From positions 620,001 to 684,000 of the forward strand of contig NZ_JACIJO010000001.1 in NCBI RefSeq assembly GCF_014206875.1: 64,000 nucleotides of DNA. Direction: 5' to 3'. Made by a program: the position numbers and the translations under genes. Under the pieces are notes generated by a model, which made no database searches, was not told the DNA's origin, and was given only the letters and a program-made list of their open reading frames with translations. Source of the DNA: Algoriphagus iocasae (GTDB taxonomy: Bacteria > Bacteroidota > Bacteroidia > Cytophagales > Cyclobacteriaceae). Below, one piece after another: positions 53,767-61,978 of this stretch (its first letter is position 1; each line of letters begins with the position of its first letter).

Positions 53767-56700
53767 TTAAGAAGTGTGAGTCTCAACCCACTTCCTCGCA
53801 TTCACAAATGCCTCCATCCAAGGGGTGAAATCATCTTTTCTGTCCATCGGATAATAAGGCCAGTTCCAAGGCTTCAAGCTTCGCTCAATATGTGGCATAA
53901 TTGCTAAGTGACGTCCATCCGCAGAAGCAATACCGGCCGTAGCATGATCCGATCCATTTGGATTACCTGGATAGGCTTCGTAGCTGTATTTCATTGCGAA
54001 ATTGTATTGATCCGCTGCTAGAGGAAGAGAGAATTTTCCTTCTCCATGAGCAACCCAAACTCCCAAACGCTGACCGCTAAGGGATCCTAACATCACAGAG
54101 TTATTTTCAGGAACAGTAACATTCACAAAAGTCGACTCAAACTTATGAGAAGCATTGTGAAGCATCTTTGGTTTTTCGGAATGATCAGGCGTTACCAACC
54201 CTAATTCAATCATTAACTGGCAACCGTTACAAACACCCAAACTCAAGGTGTCAGGTCTTGCATAGAAGTTGTCAAGCGCTTGTTTTGCTTTTGGATTGTA
54301 TAGGAATGCTCCCGCCCAACCTTTGGCCGAACCTAGAACATCCGAGTTGGAGAAACCACCTACGAAGACGATCATCTGCACATCTTCTAGGTTTTCGCGA
54401 CCTGCAATCAAGTCGGTCATGTGTACGTCCTTCACCTCAAATCCAGCCAACCAAAGTGAATAAGCCATCTCACGATCTCCATTCACACCTTTTTCACGGA
54501 TGATTGCTGCTTTCGCTTTGCCAGTAGACTTTCTAAATGGATCAATGCCTGATCCTTCAAAGCTACCTTTCCAGCCTTCGGCAAATTCATAGGAAAGTAC
54601 CTGGTTTTTATAATTGTCAAAGCGGTCTTTCGCTAGCTTCTCACCACTTTGTTTTCTGTCCAATAAATAGGAGGATTTAAACCAAACATCCCTCAACTCG
54701 GCAACATCCAAACTTAAATCTGTTCCTTTGAAATCAATGCTCCCCGTATCGGTAACTTTGGCAAGCTCCACAAAATCCACATCTGATTCAGATAGAAGTT
54801 CTTCTACCGCATTTTCATCAGAAACCTGAATCAAAATCCCTGGATTTTCTGCGAAAAGCATTTTCACCAAATCTTCTTCACCCATTCTGTTTGGATGTAC
54901 TTTCAATCCAGAACCTGGAGTAGGGAAGCACATTTCCAATAAGGCTGTCACCAAACCTCCGGAAGAAATATCATGTCCTGCCAAAATCCAACCTTGATCA
55001 ATTAGATCCTGGATCGCCATAAACGCCTGTCCAAAGTATTCGGCATCTTTAACATCTGGAGTTTCAGAGCCAATTTTGTTCAATGCTTGGTAAAAGCTTG
55101 ATCCTGCTAGTTTCGCTTCGTCTCTGGAGAAATCTATATATAAAAGCTTACTTCCTTTGACAGGTTTTAAAGCTGTTTTTACTGTCTTCTTGATATCAGA
55201 ACATTCCCCAACGGTAGAGATAATCACTGTTCCCGGAGAGTAAACAGTCTTTCCATCTGGATATTTCTGAGTCATGGACAAAGAATCTTTCCCTGTCGGA
55301 ATATTCACTCCCAAGTCAATCGCAAATTTGGAAACGGCTTCTACTGCACGGTAAAGTCGGTCGTTTTCACCTTCATTCTTTGCAGGCCACATCCAGTTGG
55401 CTGAAAGTGAAATTCCTGCCAAACCATCCTGAATAGGGGCAAAGATCAAGTTTGTCATTGCTTCAGCTATCGCCAATCGGCTACCTGCTTCTGGATCTGC
55501 CAACGCCGCCACAGGAGCATGACCGATAGAAGTTGCGATTCCCTTATTTCCGGTAAAATCCAAAGCCATTACAGCCACGTCATTTAGTGGAAGTTGGATC
55601 GCTCCGGCAGTTTGCTGGGTTGCCACTCGTCCTGTTACAGATCGGTCAACTTTATTGGTCAACCAATCTTTACAAGCGACTGCTTCCAGTTGCAATACCT
55701 CACGGATATAATTTTTGATTTGATCAGCATCATAATTTGCTTCCGCAAAGCTTGATTTGCTGCTCTTATCTTCCAAAATCGTTTTTGGTGAAGAACCAAA
55801 CATATAGCTGAGATTCCAGTCAACCGGTTTTTCGCCGGTTTTCTGATTCTCAAATTTGAAATGCATGTCACCAGTCGTCTCGCCGACCACATAGAAAGGA
55901 GCTCTTTCTCTATTGGAGATAGTCTGGAGCATTTCAATATCTTTCTTGCCAACAACCAATCCCATTCTTTCCTGAGATTCGTTTCCTACGATTTCTTTGG
56001 CAGAAAGGGTAGGGTCTCCCACGGGAAGTTGGTCGATATGGATCGTACCTCCGGTGCTTTCGACCAATTCAGAAAGGCAGTTCAAGTGACCACCTGCTCC
56101 ATGATCGTGAATGGAGATAATCGGGTTGTTTTCGTTTTCGGCCATGGCACGAATCACATTGGAAACCCTTTTTTGCATTTCAGGATTGGATCGCTGAATT
56201 GCATTGAGTTCGATCGCATTCGATAGTTCGCCGGTATTCAGAGAAGAAACCGCCGAACCGCCCATTCCGATTCTATAATTATCGCCACCCATAATCACAA
56301 TCTGATCACCGGCTTTTGGCTCTTCTTTCTTTGTGTATTTGGCATTGGTAAAGCCAACACCGCCTGCCAGCATGATTACTTTGTCAAAGCCGTGTTGCTT
56401 TCCATCTTCCTCATGCTCAAAAGTCAATACAGAACCTGAGATCAAGGGCTGACCAAATTTATTTCCAAAATCTGAAGCTCCATTGGAAGCTTTGATCAAA
56501 ATATCCATTGGGGACTGGTAAAGCCAAGGTCTTGCAGGAAGGTTTTTCTCCCAACTTCTACCTTCCTCTGTCCTGGAATAAGAAGTCATATATACGGCTG
56601 TTCCAGCCAAAGGAATAGAAGCAGTTCCTCCTGCCATACGGTCTCTGATCTCACCTCCGCCACCTGTTGCAGCACCATTAAATGGTTCGACCGTGGTAGG

Positions 56701-57450
56701 GAAATTATGAGTTTCTGCTTTTAAAGAAATTACCGTGTCAATGTCACGGGTCTCGAAAAAGTCTGCTTTGTCTTGTGTTTTTGGAGCGAATTGTTGCGCT
56801 TTTGGACCTGCGACGAATGCGACATTGTCTTTATAAGCTGATGCAATTCGGTTTGGATGTTTTTTAGACGTTTCCTTGATCAATTGGAAAAGCGTCATCG
56901 GTTTTTCCTCTCCGTCAATGATAAATGTACCATTGAAAATCTTATGGCGACAATGCTCTGAATTAACCTGAGAAAAGCCGAATACTTCGGAGTCAGTCAG
57001 TGGTCTTTCTAATTGCTTCGAAACATTTTCCAGGTAATCCACTTCCTCCTGACTCAATGCAAGGCCTTCTTTTTTATTGTAGGCTGCGATGTCATTGATT
57101 TGGACGATCGGCTCCGGCTCCAAATGGATGTCAAAAATATCCTGATCCAGACCATTATATGCTTTTTGTAGCATTGGGTCGATTTGATCTGAATCTGCCA
57201 TTGGGAAGAATTCTTCGATTCTCACGATTCCCTGAATTCCCATATTTCGGGTGATTTCCACAGCATTGGTGGACCAGGGAGTGATCATCTCTTTTCTTGG
57301 GCCAGAAAATTTACCTTCTACTTTATTGGTTTCCAAAGCTTTGGCTTCGCCGAAAAGCCAGATCAGTTTCTGGATATCTTCTGGAGCAAAAGGTTGTGGA
57401 GTTTGTACGGCGTAGATAAGGTTTTGAGGGGATTCGAAGAAGAATATCAT
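53767..57450 (-). CDS. purL: Phosphoribosylformylglycinamidine synthase
   Basis: Large single-chain PurL (1227 aa) for the fourth step of purine synthesis: FGAR plus glutamine and ATP give FGAM. Domains in order are an N-terminal PurS-like region, a linker (SQVNSEHCRHKIFNGTF), two AIRS-like halves (SLKAETHNFPTTVEPFNGAATG and HDISSGGLVTALLEM, each within longer conserved regions), and a C-terminal glutaminase with Cys in LGVCNGCQ and His in MPHIERSL. Length is normal for the large Gram-negative type. It is monocistronic, with its own terminator, and marks the edge of the accessory region. Confidence 0.97.
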   Translation of the reverse strand: MIFFFESPQNLIYAVQTPQPFAPEDIQKLIWLFGEAKALETNKVEGKFSGPRKEMITPWSTNAVEITRNMGIQGIVRIEEFFPMADSDQIDPMLQKAYNGLDQDIFDIHLEPEPIVQINDIAAYNKKEGLALSQEEVDYLENVSKQLERPLTDSEVFGFSQVNSEHCRHKIFNGTFIIDGEEKPMTLFQLIKETSKKHPNRIASAYKDNVAFVAGPKAQQFAPKTQDKADFFETRDIDTVISLKAETHNFPTTVEPFNGAATGGGGEIRDRMAGGTASIPLAGTAVYMTSYSRTEEGRSWEKNLPARPWLYQSPMDILIKASNGASDFGNKFGQPLISGSVLTFEHEEDGKQHGFDKVIMLAGGVGFTNAKYTKKEEPKAGDQIVIMGGDNYRIGMGGSAVSSLNTGELSNAIELNAIQRSNPEMQKRVSNVIRAMAENENNPIISIHDHGAGGHLNCLSELVESTGGTIHIDQLPVGDPTLSAKEIVGNESQERMGLVVGKKDIEMLQTISNRERAPFYVVGETTGDMHFKFENQKTGEKPVDWNLSYMFGSSPKTILEDKSSKSSFAEANYDADQIKNYIREVLQLEAVACKDWLTNKVDRSVTGRVATQQTAGAIQLPLNDVAVMALDFTGNKGIATSIGHAPVAALADPEAGSRLAIAEAMTNLIFAPIQDGLAGISLSANWMWPAKNEGENDRLYRAVEAVSKFAIDLGVNIPTGKDSLSMTQKYPDGKTVYSPGTVIISTVGECSDIKKTVKTALKPVKGSKLLYIDFSRDEAKLAGSSFYQALNKIGSETPDVKDAEYFGQAFMAIQDLIDQGWILAGHDISSGGLVTALLEMCFPTPGSGLKVHPNRMGEEDLVKMLFAENPGILIQVSDENAVEELLSESDVDFVELAKVTDTGSIDFKGTDLSLDVAELRDVWFKSSYLLDRKQSGEKLAKDRFDNYKNQVLSYEFAEGWKGSFEGSGIDPFRKSTGKAKAAIIREKGVNGDREMAYSLWLAGFEVKDVHMTDLIAGRENLEDVQMIVFVGGFSNSDVLGSAKGWAGAFLYNPKAKQALDNFYARPDTLSLGVCNGCQLMIELGLVTPDHSEKPKMLHNASHKFESTFVNVTVPENNSVMLGSLSGQRLGVWVAHGEGKFSLPLAADQYNFAMKYSYEAYPGNPNGSDHATAGIASADGRHLAIMPHIERSLKPWNWPYYPMDRKDDFTPWMEAFVNARKWVETHTS

Positions 57451-58610
57451 GTCCTTAGGCTAGTAAGCTGCAAAGGTAAGCATTTGGGGGTTAGATTGAA
57501 AAATTTGAAAATTGAAAGATTAAAAAATATCGTGGTCAGGAGGAGAGGGGAATAATTAAATGTGATAGTATTCGCCATTGAGAAGGAAGAATGACTGAAG
57601 ATATATGGTTTTTTTACGAATTAAGAAGTACGATTTACGAGATTTTCGATGAGTTGGGTTTTTGTGGTTGATTGGATTTTCTGGTCAGTGCGAGTTCTTA
57701 AAAGACGGGAGTCCCAAAATAGAAAGGTCCTCGATATGCGCGACTTTCGTCGCTTCAGTGCTCGGACTGACCGGGTTTGCTCTCCATTAATTTAATCAGT
57801 CATTGGCGATGACTGTCCGTCAAAAAGTCAGGGTTACGATGACTAATAATTTACCATTTCGGATTTGCCTGGGTTTTGAATTTCTGTCACTTTTGAAACC
57901 AAAAGTAACCAAAAGTTTTCTCCCTAAACTCTCCTTCAAATCGGTAAAAAATCTTGGAAATAAGTTAATTCGTTCCGATTTGATTTTTTCGCTTTGGCAT
58001 CTCCTAAAAATCGGCGGATCCCCGAAACAAGTTCGGGGCTAGCCGATTTTTTTAACGGAGCTGCCTTCAGCTCAAAAACCGGATAGTTTAAGGGAGTTAC
58101 TCAAAATTTCGATTTGTCTACAAAACGACATTTCAATTTAAGAAGAATCGTTAATTAGACGTGCGGTGGGAGGATTTGGCAGCGGGGCGGGCGAAGGCTT
58201 TGTGCGGTGGAAGCTTTGCCAAATCTTGATTTTTTGGTCCTTTTGCATCAAGGCAAAAGGACAAAGGAAACAAATAGCAAAATGTTTATTTGGAGAAGAA
58301 ATTATCAACTCAAATAATCTCCAATAGCAAAGAAAAAAATTGAAATTATTGATTTTTCGAAATTAAAATCAATCTGTCATTGGTAGTACTGGAGCGAGGA
58401 AAGTCGGGCATGTCGAGGACTAATAATTTACCATTTCGGATTTGCTCAGATTGGCAAGGGTTGAAGATTAATCTTTAACCAATTTTCTTGAATCTAAATT
58501 TTTGAATCTTGTCTCTTGACGTCTGGCTCTTGATTCTAAAATCTTATACCTTTTTTCTAACATCTCAGTTCTCTAGTCTTTCAACTGAAAATTTCAAAAA
58601 CTATATAATT
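57451..58610. repeat. 1.2-kb repeat-rich intergenic region
   Basis: No credible gene. A 28-bp segment (GACTAATAATTTACCATTTC plus eight bases) occurs at 57841-57868 and 58418-58445, within a longer imperfect direct repeat beginning near TCATTGG. Between them are a composite hairpin at 58007-58050 (AAAATCGGC/GCCGATTTT around CCCCGAA/TTCGGGG, followed by T residues) and a 10-bp hairpin at 58237-58262 (GTCCTTTTGC/GCAAAAGGAC). The look is that of dispersed repeat elements rather than of promoters. Confidence 0.7.
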
Positions 58611-58677
58611 TGTTCAAAAACGAACATATTCTAATATTATTTTTTTGTTAAGCCCAAAGATTGTTCGTTTTTGATAC
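58611..58677. promoter_or_regulatory. Probable TetR operator region
   Basis: Left arm TGTTCAAAAACGAACA (58611-58626) is itself a TGTTC-N6-GAACA dyad. The reverse complement of its last 13 bases, TGTTCGTTTTTGA, recurs at 58662-58674, just before the regulator ATG at 58679. Two such sites around the promoter, next to a TetR gene, suggest autorepression and control of the efflux operon. Confidence 0.55.
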
Positions 58678-58678
58678 T

Positions 58679-59344
58679 ATGGAAACTTTTGAAGAGCAGA
58701 AAGTTTCCGTAGTTTTGCAGCCGGATAAAAAGAAGTGGAATTTAATGAGGCAAAAGATTTTAGAGGTTGCAGTGGAGCAATTTAGCAGATACGGTGTCCG
58801 TACTGTGACGATGGAGGATATTGCGCGACTATCTGGAGTTTCCAAAAAGACGATTTACCAGGAATTTAAGGACAAAAAAGAATTGGTGAAGATGGCTTTT
58901 GGGATGCTTCTCAATCAAGATCAGGAAAAGCTTGTCGGAATTCTAAGCGATGGGGATGGGGTGATAGAGCAATTGATTTATACCTCAAAAATGATTCGTG
59001 AAAGGTTCGCAAATATGAATCCCATGGCGATTTTGGAAGTTCAACGATATTTCCCTGATTCCTGGGAAATGTTTGAATCTTTTCGGGACGAAATTATTGT
59101 GACAGACATCGTCAATGTGCTGGAAAGGGGTAAGAAATTGGGTTATTTTCGCGAGGAAATAAACTCCGAAATTTTGGCAAGGATGCGAGTGAATCAGATC
59201 AGTGCAGCTTTTGACCCTTCCAGCTTTAATAATCTAGCTTACAGTCTTTTGGATTTACACTTGGAAATGATGAACCATTTTCTTCATGGTGTTTTCACGG
59301 AGAAAGGGCGACAGGCATATTTAGAAAAATATAAAAGTAATTAA
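58679..59344 (+). CDS. TetR/AcrR-family transcriptional repressor
   Basis: 221 aa from ATG 58679; a TTG six codons upstream lies in the inverted repeat and is less likely. The DNA-binding helix-turn-helix is at about residues 28-65 (VRTVTMEDIARLSGVSKKTI). The C-terminal helical domain would bind a ligand and dimerise. It is followed after about 60 bp by the TolC-like, adaptor and pump genes in the same direction, so it probably represses this operon, perhaps by the adjacent inverted repeats. Confidence 0.9.
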   Translation: METFEEQKVSVVLQPDKKKWNLMRQKILEVAVEQFSRYGVRTVTMEDIARLSGVSKKTIYQEFKDKKELVKMAFGMLLNQDQEKLVGILSDGDGVIEQLIYTSKMIRERFANMNPMAILEVQRYFPDSWEMFESFRDEIIVTDIVNVLERGKKLGYFREEINSEILARMRVNQISAAFDPSSFNNLAYSLLDLHLEMMNHFLHGVFTEKGRQAYLEKYKSN

Positions 59345-59407
59345 CGAAGAGTGGTGAGCTTTTCAAATCGTATTAAATCTCAAAACCGACTTTTATTAAA
59401 TAGGATC

Positions 59408-60790
59408 ATGTTTAAAAAGAAGATTTATTTAGCAGTTTTTTTCGTCTTGGGTTTGGTCAAGATGGAGGCTGTAGCTCAGGAAGCTCCTCCTTTGGAAGTT
59501 CTCAAGCTAAATTTAAAGGAGACATTGGAGTATGCACTTGAGAATAATCCAGATTCCAAGAATGCCAAATTGGAAGTAATGATTTCTCAAACTACCATCA
59601 AGGAAGAAACCGCTGCAGGTTTGCCTCAGATCAATGGAACAGTTGGCTTAAACTATAACCCATTGGTTCAGGTAGTATTCCTTCCCAACGAACCTCCATT
59701 TGGTGATCCAAGCAATCCATCGGACGTAATTCCTGCGAGATTCGGGGTGAGTTATTCTGGAAATGCCGGAGTTAACTTGAGCCAGATGATTTTTGATGGT
59801 TCATTCTTCGTGGGGTTAAGAGCTGCCAAAACTTATAAAGCTTTGACGGAATTGGATAAAGTCAAAGTAGAAAATGATGTCATCGAAAATGTGAAAAAAG
59901 CATATTTCGGGGTATTGGTCAATGCGGAAAGAATTAAACTTTCGCAGTCAAACCTGTCAAGAATAGACTCTTTGCTAGAGGAAACCAAAGCTTTGAACGA
60001 AGCAGGTTTTACAGAGAGAATAGAGGTTTCAAGAATTCAGGTGCAGAGAAATAATACTTTCTCTCAATTAAAGCAAAGCTTGACTGCCTATGATATCTCT
60101 AAGCAGTTGTTGAAAATCCAATTGGGACTTCCTAAAAATTATGATATCGTCATCACAGAAACTTTGGCAGAGTTGAATCCTGAAGAAGAACTGATGGCGC
60201 TACAGACCATGGAAGGAAATAACCGAGTGGAAATGGACCAGTTGTTAACCAATATGGAATTGACTCAGTTGGATTTGAAGTACAATACTTCTCAATACAT
60301 GCCGACAATAGATCTGGTAGCAAATTATACTAGGTCTGGAGCAGGAGATTCTTTCAAGACGGTTTTCAGTTCAAATAATTGGTTTAGTTCCTCTCTTATC
60401 GGAGTTTCTATGAACATCCCGATTTTTGACGGTCTTTCTAAAAGTGCCAGAATCCAGAGAAACAGAATCCAGCTACAGCAGTTAGAAAATCAGAAATTCT
60501 ACCTCAATCAGAATATAGCTTTGGAAGTGTATCAGGCAAAGCAGAATCTTGCAAATGACATGGAGGTTTTGGCAGTGCAGAAAGAAAGCATGGAGTTGGC
60601 AAAAGAGGTATATGACATCTCCAAAATCAAGTACAATGAAGGTGTAGGATCTAACTTGGAAGTAGTAGAAGCTGATGCAGCTTTGATCGAATCCGAAATC
60701 AATTATTTAGGAGCATTATATGATGGATTGATCTCAAAGGTTGATCTGGAAAAAGCGCTTGGGATTTTAAAAAATGGTTTGGATCAATAA
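59408..60790 (+). CDS. TolC-family outer-membrane efflux protein
   Basis: Outer-membrane channel of an RND efflux system. ATG 59408 gives a signal peptide (FKKKIYLAVFFVLGLVKM...AQ); an earlier in-frame start (59351) reads unlike a signal. The two-fold repeated TolC layout is visible: NLKETLEYALENNPDSKNAK and the second LDLKYNTSQYMPTIDLVANY with long helical stretches, and about 460 aa in total. It is about 50 bp from the adaptor gene. Confidence 0.92.
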   Translation: MFKKKIYLAVFFVLGLVKMEAVAQEAPPLEVLKLNLKETLEYALENNPDSKNAKLEVMISQTTIKEETAAGLPQINGTVGLNYNPLVQVVFLPNEPPFGDPSNPSDVIPARFGVSYSGNAGVNLSQMIFDGSFFVGLRAAKTYKALTELDKVKVENDVIENVKKAYFGVLVNAERIKLSQSNLSRIDSLLEETKALNEAGFTERIEVSRIQVQRNNTFSQLKQSLTAYDISKQLLKIQLGLPKNYDIVITETLAELNPEEELMALQTMEGNNRVEMDQLLTNMELTQLDLKYNTSQYMPTIDLVANYTRSGAGDSFKTVFSSNNWFSSSLIGVSMNIPIFDGLSKSARIQRNRIQLQQLENQKFYLNQNIALEVYQAKQNLANDMEVLAVQKESMELAKEVYDISKIKYNEGVGSNLEVVEADAALIESEINYLGALYDGLISKVDLEKALGILKNGLDQ

Positions 60791-60842
60791 GCTCCAGGCC
60801 GACCATCAAACAAAATAGTATCAACGACATTAACTATATACA

Positions 60843-61976
60843 ATGAAATTATCACATAGATTTTTAACGCTACTTGGTATTTCTTTACTGGTATTTTCTT
60901 GCCAGCCAAAAGACGAGGTTGCAGCTAAAAAGGCTGAACTTGAGGAGCTGAAAGCCGAAGCGAATGAACTGACTACTTCTATTTCGGAATTGGAAGCGGA
61001 GTTGATGAAATTGGATCCTGAGTTTGCGAAGCAAAATCAAAAATCCATCTTGATCACCACTGCACCAGTGAAAAAAGGTGAATTTGATCATTATGTAGAA
61101 GTAACAGGATCTGTACTTTCTAAGAAGAATGTAATGATCAGTGCGGAAACTTCCGGAAGAATCCTTGAAGTACCAGTTTTAGAAGGTATGAGAGTGAATA
61201 AAGGAACCGTTTTAGCCAGAATTGATGCAGAGTCAATCGAAAGAAGTATCGATGAACTGGAAAATTCTTTGGAACTCGCAACGACCCTTTTCGAGAAGCA
61301 GGAGAGACTTTGGAATCAGAAAATCGGTACTGAAGTTCAATACCTAGAAGCTAAAAACAGAAAAGAAGGATTGGAAAGAAACTTGGCTTCTGCCAGAACC
61401 AATCTGGATAAAGCGATCATCAGAGCGCCATTTTCCGGTACGGTAGAAACAGTCGAAGTTAGATTGGGTGAACTGGTACAGCCTGGAATGGGAATGTTTC
61501 AATTTGTAGGTGAAAGTGACCTATTTATCGAAGCTGATATTTCTGAAAGCTACATCGGAGTTCTTTCCAAAGGAGACTCTGTGGATGTGAATTTCCCGTC
61601 TATTAATAAAGATATCCAAACGAAAGTTTCATCTGTAGGAGCGATTATCAATCCAAACAATAGGACTTTTAAAGTGGAAGTTTTCCTTCCAAATATTACT
61701 AATGTAAAGCCTAATATGATTTCTGTATTGAAGATTTTGGACTACCAAAGTGCGGATGCAGTGATCGTACCGAGCTATTTAATTCTAAGTGATAATAGAG
61801 GTGATTATGTCTTTACAGTGGAGAATGGTAAAGCTTTGAAAAAGTATGTGGTAAGAGGAAAGACTTTTGATAAAGAGACTGAGATTTTAGAAGGACTCGT
61901 AGGAAGCGAGACTTTGGTAGACAAAGGTTTCCGCGAGGTAGGAGACAATTTTAATGTGAACATAGCAGCGCAATAA
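60843..61976 (+). CDS. RND efflux periplasmic adaptor, lipoprotein
   Basis: Membrane-fusion protein bridging pump and TolC. A lipobox (VFSC, Cys20) is followed by a coiled coil (KKAELEELKAEANELTTSIS) that is unusual before the barrel-sandwich domain and may form a stalk. The lipoyl half-motif (GRILEVPVLEGMRVNKGTVL), a second coiled-coil hairpin and RAPFSGTVETVEVRLGELV follow. The beta-barrel and membrane-proximal parts complete 377 aa. Its stop is two bases from the pump start, so the genes are coupled. Confidence 0.92.
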   Translation: MKLSHRFLTLLGISLLVFSCQPKDEVAAKKAELEELKAEANELTTSISELEAELMKLDPEFAKQNQKSILITTAPVKKGEFDHYVEVTGSVLSKKNVMISAETSGRILEVPVLEGMRVNKGTVLARIDAESIERSIDELENSLELATTLFEKQERLWNQKIGTEVQYLEAKNRKEGLERNLASARTNLDKAIIRAPFSGTVETVEVRLGELVQPGMGMFQFVGESDLFIEADISESYIGVLSKGDSVDVNFPSINKDIQTKVSSVGAIINPNNRTFKVEVFLPNITNVKPNMISVLKILDYQSADAVIVPSYLILSDNRGDYVFTVENGKALKKYVVRGKTFDKETEILEGLVGSETLVDKGFREVGDNFNVNIAAQ

Positions 61977-61978
61977 TA

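Noticed and set aside
57803..58042. 79-codon plus-strand ORF
   Set aside because: It lies within direct repeats and hairpins, and its protein has no family-like feature.
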